Shown here piece after piece: positions 7,901-15,861 of a stretch of 64,000 bases of DNA; the first letter of the stretch is position 1, and every line of letters begins with the position of its first letter. The stretch spans positions 1-64,000 of the forward strand of contig NZ_JAFFZS010000006.1 of NCBI RefSeq assembly GCF_016921115.1, read 5' to 3'. Origin of the DNA: Streptomyces actuosus. Its GTDB lineage: Bacteria; Actinomycetota; Actinomycetes; Streptomycetales; Streptomycetaceae. Position numbers and translations under genes: made by a program. The notes beneath the pieces were generated by a model. It searched no databases, was not told the origin of the DNA, and worked only from the letters and a program-made list of their open reading frames with translations.

Positions 7901-8685
7901 TGGAGCGGCAGACCGGCAGCGAGGGCCTGGTGGAGCTGGCCGCCGAGCGCGAGGCCGAGCGGATCACCTTCGCCGACACCCGCAGCCAGCCGCGATCCGT
8001 GATGACCTCGTACGAATGGTCGGGCTCGGAGACCGGGGGCCGCCGGTACTCGCCCTTCGTCATCAACGTCGAGCACAAGAAGCCCTGGCACACCCTCACC
8101 GGCCGCCAGCACTTCTTCGTGCAGCACGACTGGACGACCGAACTCGGCGAACAACTCCCCGTCTACCGGCCGCCGTTGAACGCACCCCGACACCACGGCG
8201 ACGAGCACCTGCACGAAGCGGGGCGGGCGGAGGTCACCGTCCGCTACCTGACCCCGCACTCGAAGTGGTCCATCCACTCCAACTACCAGGACAACAAATA
8301 CATGCTCGACCTGTCCCGCGGCGGACCCACGATCTGGATGTCCACCGCGGACGCCGAGAAGATCGGTGCCAAGGACAACGAGTGGATCGAGGCCTACAAC
8401 CGCAACGGCGTCGTCGCCGCCCGCGCGGTCGTCACCCACCGGATGCCCGAGGGCACGGTGTACATGCACCACGCCCAGGACCGCAGCGTGAACGTCCCGA
8501 AGACCGAGGTCAGCGGCAAGCGCGGCGGGATCCACAACTCCCTGACCCGGCTGCTGCTCAAGCCCACCCACCTCGCCGGCGGCCACGCCCAGTTCACCTA
8601 CGCCTTCAACTACTACGGCCCGACCGGCAATCAGCGCGACGAGGTCACCGTCATCCGCCGTCGCTCGCAGAACGTGGAGTACTGA
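4987..8685 (+). CDS. narG: Respiratory nitrate reductase alpha subunit
   Basis: The product has 1232 residues, a full-length NarG. It reduces nitrate to nitrite at a Mo-bis-MGD centre on the cytoplasmic side of the membrane. His64, Cys68, Cys72 and Cys107 have the H-x3-C-x3-C-x34-C spacing of the FS0 4Fe-4S cluster. Asp233 in FYDWYADLP corresponds to the molybdenum-ligating Asp of E. coli NarG (Asp222). The molybdopterin domains continue with NPLDLADE, the MDFRMTSTGLMADVVLPAATW region and a C-terminal dinucleotide-binding domain. The frame is open upstream to 4594, but the family begins near the ATG at 4987, and a -10 element just before it supports a leaderless start. It heads narGHJI plus a VKOR gene. 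Confidence 0.95.
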   Translation: MENERKARPGPSRIEGSWPLAARRLLSRREVSADGRAVFGQADPAWEGFYRDRWAHDKVVRSTHGVNCTGSCSWMVYVKDGIITWEHQATDYPSIGTDCPEYEPRGCPRGASFSWYTYSPSRVRYPYVRGALLKLWREARRRLGDPVAAWAEITGDPAKARAYKRARGKGGLVRADWDEVAELVAAAHVHTIKAYGPDRVAGFSPIPAMSMASFAAGSRFMSLIGGTLLSFYDWYADLPIASPQVFGDQTDVPEAADWWNAGYLVMWGSNIPVTRTPDAHFLTETRYNGTKVVAVSPDYADNVKFADEWLAPHPGTDGALAMAMGHVILREFLVDREVPYFQGYLRKFTDAPFLVTLGEHDRGLVPNGFLTAADLGQDTEHAESKTVLLDSATGEPVVPNGSLGFRWGQAEPGRWNLDLGDTVPELSLLDRADDVVRVALPRFDEGATEGGSTMVRGVPVLRIGGRLVTTVFDLMLAQYGVARPGLPGVWPLAYDDASQPYTPAWQETITSVPAVQAARIAREFARNAERTEGRSMIAMGAGTNHWFHSDTIYRAFLALTTMTGCQGVNGGGWAHYVGQEKVRPLTGFQHLAFAFDWQRPARHMAGTSYWYLNSDQWRYEAFGPDELASPLGKGRFQGKGFADCLAQAVRLGWTPGHPGFDRNPLDLADEAARAGRPVAEHIVDELRSGRLRFAVEDPDDPANFPRVLTVWRANLLGSSGKGNEYFLRHLLGTDAAVRSQETPPDARPEDVVWREEAPEGKLDLLVCMDFRMTSTGLMADVVLPAATWYEKDDLSSTDLHPFVHAFTPAIAPPWQARTDYDTFLTLADRFSELAAEHLGTRTDVLAVPLTHDTPDELAQPGGVVRDWKAGECDPVPGLTMPKLVTVERDYAAVAEKMRAVGPLLDKLGTTTKGVTVRPDREIEELRHRCGTVRDGIAADRPSLATASDMCEAILALSGTTNGRLAAEGFRELERQTGSEGLVELAAEREAERITFADTRSQPRSVMTSYEWSGSETGGRRYSPFVINVEHKKPWHTLTGRQHFFVQHDWTTELGEQLPVYRPPLNAPRHHGDEHLHEAGRAEVTVRYLTPHSKWSIHSNYQDNKYMLDLSRGGPTIWMSTADAEKIGAKDNEWIEAYNRNGVVAARAVVTHRMPEGTVYMHHAQDRSVNVPKTEVSGKRGGIHNSLTRLLLKPTHLAGGHAQFTYAFNYYGPTGNQRDEVTVIRRRSQNVEY

Positions 8686-8686
8686 C

Positions 8687-10222
8687 ATGCGTGTCATGGC
8701 GCAGGTGGCGATGGTCATGAACCTCGACAAGTGCATCGGCTGCCACACCTGCTCGGTCACCTGCAAGCAGACCTGGACCAACCGCTCCGGCGTCGAGTAC
8801 GCCTGGTTCAACAACGTGGAGACAAAGCCGGGTGTCGGCTACCCCCGCCGCTACGAGGACCAGGAGCAGTGGAAGGGCGGCTGGACGCTGGACCGCAGGG
8901 GACGGCTGGTGCTGCGCTCCGGCGGCCGGGTCAAGCGCCTGCTGTCCCTGTTCTCCAACCCCGACCTTCCCTCCATCGAGGACTACTACGAGCCGGTCAC
9001 CTACGACTACGACAACCTCGTCAGCGCCCCGGCCGGGACCGACGTCCCGGTCGCCCGCCCCCGCTCGGTCCTCACCGGCAGGCCCACCGCCATCACCTGG
9101 GGCGCCAACTGGGAGGACGGCCTGGGCGGCGCGCCCGAGCACGCGGGCGGCGACCCCAACCTGACCGGCGAGTGGGCCGAGAAGGTCAGGTTCGAGTTCG
9201 AGCAGACCTTCCTCTTCCACCTGCCCCGGCTGTGCGAGCACTGCCTCAACCCGGCCTGTGTGTCGGCCTGCCCGTCGGGCGCGATGTACAAGCGGGTCGA
9301 GGACGGCATCGTGCTCGTCGACCAGAACCGCTGCCGGGGCTGGCGGATGTGCGTGACGGCCTGCCCGTACAAGAAGGTGTACGTCAACCACGCCACCGGC
9401 AAGGCCGAGAAGTGCACCTTCTGCTTCCCGCGGGTCGAGGCCGGGCAGCCGACGGTGTGCTCCGAGACCTGCGTCGGCCGCCTGCGCTACCTCGGGCTGC
9501 TGCTGTACGACGCCGACAAGGTGGGCGAGGCCGCTGCGACCCCGGACGAGCAGTCCCTGCTGGACGCACAACGCGATGTCTTCCTGGACCCGTTCGACCC
9601 CGAGGTGATCGCCGCCGCCCGGGAGGCAGGCATCCCCGAGGACTGGCTGGACGCGGCCCGCCGCTCGCCGGTGTACGCGCTGGTGTCGAAGTACAGGGTG
9701 GCGCTGCCGCTGCACCCGGAGTACCGCACGCTGCCGATGGTCTGGTACGTGCCGCCGCTCTCCCCCGTCCTGGACGCCGTCACCACCGCGGGCGGCGACC
9801 AGGACGACCCGGACCACGTGTTCGCGGCCGTGACCCGTCTGCGCATACCACTGGAGTATCTCGCCGAACTGTTCACCGCCGGGGACACGGACGTGGTCGC
9901 CGGGGTGCTGATGAAGCTGACCGCGCTGCGCTCGTACATGCGGCAGAGGACGCTCGGCGAGGCCGCCGACGAGGCCGCGATCGGGGCCGCGGGGCTCACC
10001 GCCAGGGAGGCAGAGGACCTGCACCGGCTGCTCGCGGTGGCCAAGTACACGGACCGGTACGTCGTCCCCGCAGCCCACAGGGAGGACGCGGCTGCGTTGA
10101 CCGCCGTGGAGGACCGCTGCCCGGTGGAGTCCTCCGGAGAGCCGGCCGAGCGGAAGGTCATGCTCGGTATCCCCACCCTCCGCCGCCGTACGCCCGAAGA
10201 CCCCGCCGGAGGCCGTCCGTGA
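8687..10222 (+). CDS. narH: Respiratory nitrate reductase beta subunit
   Basis: The product has 511 residues. It carries electrons from NarI haems to NarG through four iron-sulfur clusters. The first motif, KCIGCHTCSVTCK, has Cys16, 19, 22 and 26; further cysteine groups are in LCEHCLNPACVSACP, in CRGWRMCVTACPYKK and in KCTFCFPRVEAGQPTVCSETC. The Trp in CRGW replaces a cysteine, which is the hallmark of the NarH 3Fe-4S cluster. The gene starts one base after the narG stop, so the two are translated together. The C-terminal 150 residues form the helical NarH-specific extension that contacts NarI and NarG. Confidence 0.95.
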   Translation: MRVMAQVAMVMNLDKCIGCHTCSVTCKQTWTNRSGVEYAWFNNVETKPGVGYPRRYEDQEQWKGGWTLDRRGRLVLRSGGRVKRLLSLFSNPDLPSIEDYYEPVTYDYDNLVSAPAGTDVPVARPRSVLTGRPTAITWGANWEDGLGGAPEHAGGDPNLTGEWAEKVRFEFEQTFLFHLPRLCEHCLNPACVSACPSGAMYKRVEDGIVLVDQNRCRGWRMCVTACPYKKVYVNHATGKAEKCTFCFPRVEAGQPTVCSETCVGRLRYLGLLLYDADKVGEAAATPDEQSLLDAQRDVFLDPFDPEVIAAAREAGIPEDWLDAARRSPVYALVSKYRVALPLHPEYRTLPMVWYVPPLSPVLDAVTTAGGDQDDPDHVFAAVTRLRIPLEYLAELFTAGDTDVVAGVLMKLTALRSYMRQRTLGEAADEAAIGAAGLTAREAEDLHRLLAVAKYTDRYVVPAAHREDAAALTAVEDRCPVESSGEPAERKVMLGIPTLRRRTPEDPAGGRP

Positions 10223-10995
10223 GTCCCCTGCCCGCCACCGTTCCCGCCATCGTCCGCACCCGGCTGCGAGCGGCCGTGCGCCGCCCGGCCCGGCTCACAC
10301 CCGAGGAGGCCGAGGCACGGGCCCTGCTGCTGCGGCTGTGCTCGCTGCTGCTGCAGTACCCGGACGGCGAACTCGCCGCCGCCCGGTCGGTACTCACCGC
10401 CACCGTCGGCACGCTGCCGCCGTCACCCGCCGCCGAACAGCTGGGAGCCTTCACCGACTGGTTCGCCCACCGGCAGCCGGAGGAGTTGGAGGGGCACTAC
10501 GTCGAGACGTTCGACCTGCGCCGCAGGAGCAGCCTCCACCTCACCTACTACCTGCACGGCGACACCCGCCGGCGCGGCATGGCCCTGCTCGCCCTGAACC
10601 AGCGCTACCGGGCGGCCGGCTGGGAGATCGACGGCGGTGAACTGCCCGACCATCTCCCGGTCGTCCTGGAGTTCGCCGCCCTCGCCGGCCCCAGGGCGGG
10701 GGAGGCACCACTGCGGCAGCACCGCCGCGGACTGGAACTCGTCCACCGGGCTCTGACGGAGGCGGACTCCCCCTATCGGCACATCCTGGCCGCCCTGCTC
10801 GGCCTCCTGCCCCCGGCGTCCGAGGCAGACCTGCGGGCCGTGGCCGAACTGGCCGCCCAGGGACCGCCCGACGAGGACGTCGGCCTCGACCCGTACGGGA
10901 GCGGAGAGTTCGCCCCGCCCGGCACCTTCGTCCCGCCCGAGCAGGCCCAGCCGACCCTCGTTCCGCCCCCGTCGTCCCCGGAAGGCCTTCGATGA
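10219..10995 (+). CDS. narJ: Nitrate reductase assembly chaperone NarJ
   Basis: The product has 258 residues from a GTG at 10219 that overlaps the narH stop (GTGA). NarJ is a TorD-family cytoplasmic chaperone that binds apo-NarG and allows insertion of the molybdenum cofactor and FS0. The core includes LLLRLCSLLLQYPDGEL, EGHYVETFDLRRRSSLHLTY and GGELPDHLPVVLEFAALAG, all typical of NarJ. Compared with E. coli NarJ (about 236 residues) it has an N-terminal Arg-rich extension and a Pro-rich C-terminal tail. A second, shorter NarJ is encoded at 46844-47338. Confidence 0.93.
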   Translation: MSPLPATVPAIVRTRLRAAVRRPARLTPEEAEARALLLRLCSLLLQYPDGELAAARSVLTATVGTLPPSPAAEQLGAFTDWFAHRQPEELEGHYVETFDLRRRSSLHLTYYLHGDTRRRGMALLALNQRYRAAGWEIDGGELPDHLPVVLEFAALAGPRAGEAPLRQHRRGLELVHRALTEADSPYRHILAALLGLLPPASEADLRAVAELAAQGPPDEDVGLDPYGSGEFAPPGTFVPPEQAQPTLVPPPSSPEGLR

Positions 10996-11765
10996 GCACC
11001 GCCGAACCCCTCGCCGCCACCGGCGGACCCGACCTGCTGCTGTGGGTGGCGTTCCCCTACACCTGCCTGGCCGTGTTCGTCGTCGGGCATGTGTGGCGCT
11101 ACCGGCACGACCAGTTCGGCTGGACCTCCCACACCAGCCAGCTGCTGGAGAACCGCTGGCTGCGCTGGGGCAGCCCGCTGTTCCACCTCGGCGCCTTCCT
11201 GGTGATCGCCGGACACGTGGTGGGGCTCGCCGTGCCCGCGTCGTGGACCGAGGCCGCCGGCATCGGCGAGCACGGTTACCACACCACGGCCGTGTGGGCC
11301 GGTTCCGTGGCGGGCGTGGCCATGGTCACCGGACTCGGCATGCTGTGCGCGCGGCGGCTGCTGACCCGGCGGATCCGGCTCGGTACCGACCGCAGCGACA
11401 AGCTCCTGTTCCCGCTGCTGTCCGCCACCGTGCTCCTGGGCATCTCCGCCACCGGAGCGCACAACGTCTTCGGGCCCGGCTACGACTACCGTCGAACCGT
11501 CTCCGTCTGGTTCCGCGGCATCTTCACCCTGCAACCGGACCCGGGGGCGATCAGCGGAGCCCCGTTGCTGTTCCAGCTCCACGCGCTGACCGCCTGCCTG
11601 CTCTTCGCGGCCTGGCCGTTCACCCGCCTCGTCCACGTGTGGAGCGTCCCGATCGGCTACCTCGCCCGCCCCTATCTGGTCTACCGGAGGCGGCCCACAC
11701 CGACGGCCGGTTCGGCCGCCCGGGTCCGCACCCGGCAGACCCGTCCGGGGCAGCGCGCCGCATGA
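10992..11765 (+). CDS. narI: Respiratory nitrate reductase gamma subunit (cytochrome b)
   Basis: The product has 257 residues and five predicted membrane helices. It oxidises menaquinol and passes electrons through two b-type haems to NarH. Conserved histidines sit in helix II (FHLGAFLVIAGHVVGLA) and in the last helix (FTRLVHVWSVPIGYLARPYL), matching the haem ligand positions of NarI. The N-terminus (PYTCLAVFVVGHVWRYRHDQFGWT) is typical. The ATG overlaps the narJ stop by four bases. The Arg/Pro-rich tail after YLVYRRRPT is longer than in enteric NarI. Its stop overlaps the VKOR start. Confidence 0.95.
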   Translation: MSTAEPLAATGGPDLLLWVAFPYTCLAVFVVGHVWRYRHDQFGWTSHTSQLLENRWLRWGSPLFHLGAFLVIAGHVVGLAVPASWTEAAGIGEHGYHTTAVWAGSVAGVAMVTGLGMLCARRLLTRRIRLGTDRSDKLLFPLLSATVLLGISATGAHNVFGPGYDYRRTVSVWFRGIFTLQPDPGAISGAPLLFQLHALTACLLFAAWPFTRLVHVWSVPIGYLARPYLVYRRRPTPTAGSAARVRTRQTRPGQRAA

Positions 11766-12397
11766 TCCGCCCATCCGCCCGCACGCCGAACACCACGACC
11801 GCACCGCACGGCCAGGGGGCGGGCGCGAGCCGCAGGACCGGCCTGGTGCTGCTGCTGACCGGCGCCATCGGCTGGCTCGCCTCCTTCCGGCTCGCAGTGG
11901 ACGACTGGCGGCTGCTCGAGGACCCCGCCTACCGACCGGCGTGCGACATCAGCCCGGTGGTGAGCTGCGGCAGCGTCATGTCCAGCCCCGAGGGCAGCGT
12001 GTTCGGCTTCCCCAACATGCTGCTCGGCCTGGGCGCGTTCGCCGCCGTCGCCGTCCTGGGTGCCGCCGTGCTCACCGGTGCGCGTCTGCACCGGCGGCTG
12101 TGGCGCGCGCTGGCCGCGGGGGCGCTGGCGGGGGTCGTGTTCGTGCACTGGCTGATCGTGCAGTCGCTGTACGAGCTGAACAAGATCTGCCCCTACTGCG
12201 CCGTCGTCTGGGTCGTCACCATCGGCCTCTTCTGGTGTGTGACCCTGCACTGCGTCGACCACGGGATCGTGCCGGTCCCCCGCCGCGTCGCCGGACTCCT
12301 GCGGGACACGCACTGGATGCTCCTCGGCGCCTGGTACGGGGTGATCGCCCTGCTCGTGCTCACCCGGTTCTGGCCGTACTGGAGCCGCTTGGTCTGA
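11762..12397 (+). CDS. Vitamin K epoxide reductase (VKOR) family thiol oxidoreductase
   Basis: The product has 211 residues and overlaps the narI stop by four bases (ATGA), so it is the last gene of the nar operon. It is a polytopic membrane protein with the VKOR signature: loop cysteines Cys61 and Cys69 (CDISPVVSCGSV), the FGFPNMLLGL motif, and the quinone-side active site CPYC (Cys143, Cys146). Bacterial VKORs take electrons from DsbA-like oxidases and pass them to menaquinone, driving disulfide formation outside the membrane. Here it would use the same quinone pool as NarI. No DsbA-like partner is encoded nearby. The N-terminal 25 residues are hydrophilic and may be cytoplasmic. Confidence 0.9.
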   Translation: MIRPSARTPNTTTAPHGQGAGASRRTGLVLLLTGAIGWLASFRLAVDDWRLLEDPAYRPACDISPVVSCGSVMSSPEGSVFGFPNMLLGLGAFAAVAVLGAAVLTGARLHRRLWRALAAGALAGVVFVHWLIVQSLYELNKICPYCAVVWVVTIGLFWCVTLHCVDHGIVPVPRRVAGLLRDTHWMLLGAWYGVIALLVLTRFWPYWSRLV

Positions 12398-12486
12398 CGC
12401 CTCCGCGCAGCTTCGCCGACCAGCCGCACGACACGCACGACGAGGGCGACGAGGGCGACCGACGCCACGCGCGGGCGTACCGGGAC

Positions 12487-12518
12487 GGTGGGCGCGGGTT
12501 CCCGCACCCGTGCCCACC
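12487..12518. terminator. Hairpin between the convergent VKOR and beta-glucosidase genes
   Basis: GGTGGGC (12487-12493) pairs with GCCCACC (12512-12518), with an inner CGGG/CCCG stem. It lies in the 134-bp gap between two converging genes and can serve both. Confidence 0.5.
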
Positions 12519-12531
12519 GCCGGGTTCCCGG

Positions 12532-13890
12532 TCAGGCCGCCTCGGCGGCCCGCTCCCGATGGCTGCGGACGATGTCCGCGTAGCGGTGTCCGGAGCCCTT
12601 GATCGTGCGGGCCTGCGTGGCGTAGTCGACGTGGACCAGGCCGAAGCGCTTGTCGTAGCCGTACGCCCACTCGAAGTTGTCCAGCAGGGACCAGGCGAAG
12701 TAGCCGGCGAGCGGGGCGCCGCGGCGGGCGGCGCGGGCGCAGGCCGCGAGGTGCTGGACCAGGTACTCCTGGCGTGCCGGGTCGTCGATCGTACCGTCCG
12801 GGCGTACGACGTCCGGGTAGGCCGAGCCGTTCTCCGTGACGTACAGGCGCCGCGCGCCGTACTCCTGCGTCAACCGCAGCAGCAGTGTCTCGATGCCGCC
12901 CGCGTCGACCTCCCAGTCCATGCCGGTGCGCGGGACGCCGGCGCGGCGGACGGCGCGGGCGTGCGGCACCGGGCCGGCGGGGTCGTCGGCGACGGTGGCC
13001 GGGAAGTAGTAGTTCAGGCCGAGCCAGTCCAGGGGGGCGGCGATCACGGACGGGTCGCCGGGGCGCTCGGGCAGTTCGACGCCGTACACCTCCCGCATGT
13101 CGTCGGGGAAGCCGCGGCCGTGCACCGGGTCCAGCCACCAGCGGTTGGTGTGGCCGTCCATGCGGCGGGCCGCGGCGACGTCCTCGGGGCGGTCGGTGGC
13201 CGGGTGGACGGTGGAGAGGTTGTTGACGATGCCGACCCGGGCCCGCGGGGACGCGGCGCGGATCGCGGCGGCGGCGAGCCCGTGGCCGAGCAGCAGGTGG
13301 TACGACGCCCGGACGGCGGCGGTGAGGTCGGTCAGGCCCGGCGCCATCAGTCCCTCCAGGTGGCCGATCCAGGCCGAGCAGAGGGGTTCGTTGAGGGTGG
13401 TCCAGTGGGCGACGCGGTCGCCGAGGCGTTCGGCCACCACCGCGGCGTACGCCGCGAAGTGCTCGGCCGTGGCGCGCTCGGGCCAGCCGCCGCGGTCCTG
13501 CAGTGTCTGCGGCAGGTCCCAGTGGTAGAGGGTGACGGACGGGGTGATGCCGGCTGCCAGCAGGGCGTCGACGAGCCGGTCGTAGAAGTCCAGGCCCTTG
13601 GCGTTGACCGGGCCGTCGCCGCCCGGCCGCACGCGGGGCCAGGCGACCGACAGGCGGTAGGCGTTGGTCCCCAGACGGCGCATCAGGTCGATGTCCTCGC
13701 GCCAGCGGTGGTAGTGGTCGCAGGCGATGTCGCCGTGGTCGCCGTTGTCGGTCCGGCCGGGAGTGTGCGAGAACGTGTCCCAGATCGACGGCGAGCGGCC
13801 GTCCTCCGCCACGGCCCCCTCGATCTGGTACGCCGATGTGGCCGTGCCCCACAGGAAGTCGTGCGGGAGTGCGGCGAGGTCGATGGTCAC
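12532..13890 (-). CDS. GH1 beta-glucosidase
   Basis: The product has 452 residues from the GTG at 13890, which is preceded by GAAAGG. It is a cytoplasmic GH1 TIM-barrel enzyme that hydrolyses imported beta-glucosides. The N-terminal [19 protein letters not shown] signature is intact. Glu168 in TTLNEP is the acid/base and Glu353 in [11 protein letters not shown] is the nucleophile. The C-terminal [21 protein letters not shown] block that shapes the glycone site is also intact. There is no signal peptide, so the substrate must be brought in by the adjacent ABC importer (13989-17174), which has the same orientation. Length and motifs match Streptomyces BglC-type enzymes. Cellobiose or laminaribiose is the probable substrate; the sequence alone does not decide. 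Confidence 0.9.
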   Translation of the reverse strand: MTIDLAALPHDFLWGTATSAYQIEGAVAEDGRSPSIWDTFSHTPGRTDNGDHGDIACDHYHRWREDIDLMRRLGTNAYRLSVAWPRVRPGGDGPVNAKGLDFYDRLVDALLAAGITPSVTLYHWDLPQTLQDRGGWPERATAEHFAAYAAVVAERLGDRVAHWTTLNEPLCSAWIGHLEGLMAPGLTDLTAAVRASYHLLLGHGLAAAAIRAASPRARVGIVNNLSTVHPATDRPEDVAAARRMDGHTNRWWLDPVHGRGFPDDMREVYGVELPERPGDPSVIAAPLDWLGLNYYFPATVADDPAGPVPHARAVRRAGVPRTGMDWEVDAGGIETLLLRLTQEYGARRLYVTENGSAYPDVVRPDGTIDDPARQEYLVQHLAACARAARRGAPLAGYFAWSLLDNFEWAYGYDKRFGLVHVDYATQARTIKGSGHRYADIVRSHRERAAEAA

Positions 13891-13988
13891 GGAGGGCCTT
13901 TCGGACAGCGAGAGGGACGGGTGAGGCGTGCGGGGCGGGGCAGCGGGGCGCGGGGCCCCCGGGGGGCTGTTCGGGGACGTGGACGGGG

Positions 13989-14867
13989 TCACTTCACCGC
14001 TCCGGCCGTCAGTCCCGCGACGAGGTAGCGCTGCAGGAGGAGGAAGCCGGCCACCACCGGGACGCTCACCACGAGGGAGGCGGCCATGATCTGGTTCCAG
14101 TAGACGTCGTTGAGGGTGGAGTAGCCCTGCAGTCCGACGGCCAGCGTGCGGGTGGTGTCGTCGGTCATGACGGAGGCGAAGAGGACCTCGCCCCACGCGG
14201 TCATGAAGGCGTAGACGGCGACCGCCACGATGCCGGGGATCGCGGCGGGGACGACGACGCGGAACAGCGCGCCGAGCGGGCCGCAGCCGTCCACCAGCGC
14301 CGCCTCGTCGAGGTCGCGCGGCACGGAGTCGAAGTAGCCGATCAGCATCCAGATGGAGAACGGCAGCGAGAAGGTCAGGTAGGTCAGGATCAGGCCGCCG
14401 CGCGAGCCGAACAGGGCGATGCCCGTGGCGTTGCCGATGTTGACGTACAGCAGGAACAGCGGGAGCAGGAAGAGGATGCCGGGGAACATCTGCGTCGACA
14501 GCACCGTCACCGTGAAGACGCGCTTGCCGCGGAACCGGTGGCGGCTGACGGCGTAGGCCGCGAAGACCGCGACGACCACCGAGCAGGCCGTCGCGGCGCC
14601 GGCGACGATCAGGGAGTTGGCGAAGTACCGGGCCAGCGGGACGGTCGACCAGATGTCGAGGTAGGGCCGGACGGTGAGACCGCTGGGCAGCCAGCGGAAC
14701 TTCCCCGACACGTCCGCCAGCGGCTTCAGGGAGCTGGAGACCATGACGTACACGGGTACGAGGACGAAGCCGGCGAGGAGGGTGAGGAGGATCCGGCGGG
14801 TCCACAGGAAGGAGACCGGGGGCGCCATGGGTGAGGTGCGGGGCGGGGTCGGGGCCGGGCTACGCAT
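13989..14867 (-). CDS. Sugar ABC transporter permease (MalG type)
   Basis: The product has 292 residues and six membrane helices. The cytoplasmic EAA loop reads [21 protein letters not shown], typical of carbohydrate uptake permeases of the CUT1 class, where it contacts the ATPase. It begins eight bases inside the end of the upstream permease gene, so the two are co-translated. A CUT1 importer needs an ATPase; none is encoded here, and in Streptomyces the shared MsiK ATPase usually supplies this function. The N-terminus is a Pro-rich cytoplasmic tail of about 20 residues. Confidence 0.92.
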   Translation of the reverse strand: MRSPAPTPPRTSPMAPPVSFLWTRRILLTLLAGFVLVPVYVMVSSSLKPLADVSGKFRWLPSGLTVRPYLDIWSTVPLARYFANSLIVAGAATACSVVVAVFAAYAVSRHRFRGKRVFTVTVLSTQMFPGILFLLPLFLLYVNIGNATGIALFGSRGGLILTYLTFSLPFSIWMLIGYFDSVPRDLDEAALVDGCGPLGALFRVVVPAAIPGIVAVAVYAFMTAWGEVLFASVMTDDTTRTLAVGLQGYSTLNDVYWNQIMAASLVVSVPVVAGFLLLQRYLVAGLTAGAVK

Positions 14868-15861
14868 CGGCGCTCCTCCGTCCGCGCGAGGTGACGGCGA
14901 GGTACACGCCGGTCACGACCAGCAGGAAGAGCAGCAGCAGGACGGACATGGCCGAGCCGGTGCCGAAGTTCCAGGTGACGAAGGACGCCTGGTAGATGTG
15001 GACGGAGATGAGGTCCGCGGCCTGCGGGGCCGCCCTGCCGAACAGGACGTACGGCGTGTTGAAGTCGTTGAACGTCCACAGGAAGAGGACGAGGACGAGG
15101 ACCTGGTTGACCGGGCGCAGGGACGGCAGGGTGATCCGGCGGATCTGCTGCCACATCCCGGCGCCGTCCAGGGCCGCGGCCTCGTACAGCTCGCGGGGGA
15201 TGTTCTGCAGGCCGGCCATGACGATGAGGAAGGCGAACGGCCAGCCCTTCCAGACCGAGACGGTCAGCAGGGCCCAGAAGCTGTTGTCGCCGATCAGCCA
15301 GAAGGACGGCTGGTCGGTGAGGTGCAGCTGGTCGTGCAGGACGTGGTTCACCAGGCCGTTGTCGCGCTGGAACATGAACACCCAGGTGATGACGGCCGCG
15401 TAGACCGGCAGCGCGTAGGGGACGAGGAAGAGCGCCCTGAGCGGTCCCCGGCCGCGGAAGGTGTCCTGCATGCAGATCGCCGCCGCGGTGCCGACGAGCC
15501 AGCACAGGCCGACCGAGAGGAGGGTGAAGGCGACCGTGACGAGGAAGGAGTGCAGGAGGGCCTCGCCCACGGGGGCGTCGAAGTCCACCGACATGCGGTA
15601 GTTGTCGAAGCCGGACCAGGGCGCGGTGCCCCAGTCGCGGATGTAGAACTGGGTGAGTTCCTTGAAGCTCATCACGATGCCGATGACCATCGGCACCAGG
15701 TGGACGAGGAGTTCGAGGACCAGCGCGGGCAGCAGGAGGAGGTACGGGAGTCCGGCGCGGCGGAGCCGCCCCGGGCGGCGGCGGGGGGTTCCCCGCGGCG
15801 CCGCACCGGGGGTGCTCCTGCCCACCGGCCGTTCGGCGGTGGTGGTGGTCATCGTGCTCAC
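14860..15861 (-). CDS. Sugar ABC transporter permease (MalF type)
   Basis: The product has 333 residues from the GTG at 15861, which overlaps the binding-protein stop (GTGA); an ATG nine bases later is an alternative start. After a Pro/Arg-rich tail come six membrane helices. The EAA loop ELYEAAALDGAGMWQQIRRI is present before the last two helices. It forms the heterodimeric channel with the permease at 13989-14867. The substrate is probably a beta-linked glucose oligosaccharide, given the GH1 and GH55-like enzymes alongside. Confidence 0.92.
   Translation of the reverse strand: MSTMTTTTAERPVGRSTPGAAPRGTPRRRPGRLRRAGLPYLLLLPALVLELLVHLVPMVIGIVMSFKELTQFYIRDWGTAPWSGFDNYRMSVDFDAPVGEALLHSFLVTVAFTLLSVGLCWLVGTAAAICMQDTFRGRGPLRALFLVPYALPVYAAVITWVFMFQRDNGLVNHVLHDQLHLTDQPSFWLIGDNSFWALLTVSVWKGWPFAFLIVMAGLQNIPRELYEAAALDGAGMWQQIRRITLPSLRPVNQVLVLVLFLWTFNDFNTPYVLFGRAAPQAADLISVHIYQASFVTWNFGTGSAMSVLLLLFLLVVTGVYLAVTSRGRRSADA

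Noticed and set aside
4972..8814. A 1280-codon open frame antisense to narG
   Set aside because: It is a mirror of high-GC codon bias; narG on the other strand has full catalytic motifs.
8651..10078. A 475-codon minus-strand open frame opposite narH
   Set aside because: It is a shadow of narH with no domain character.
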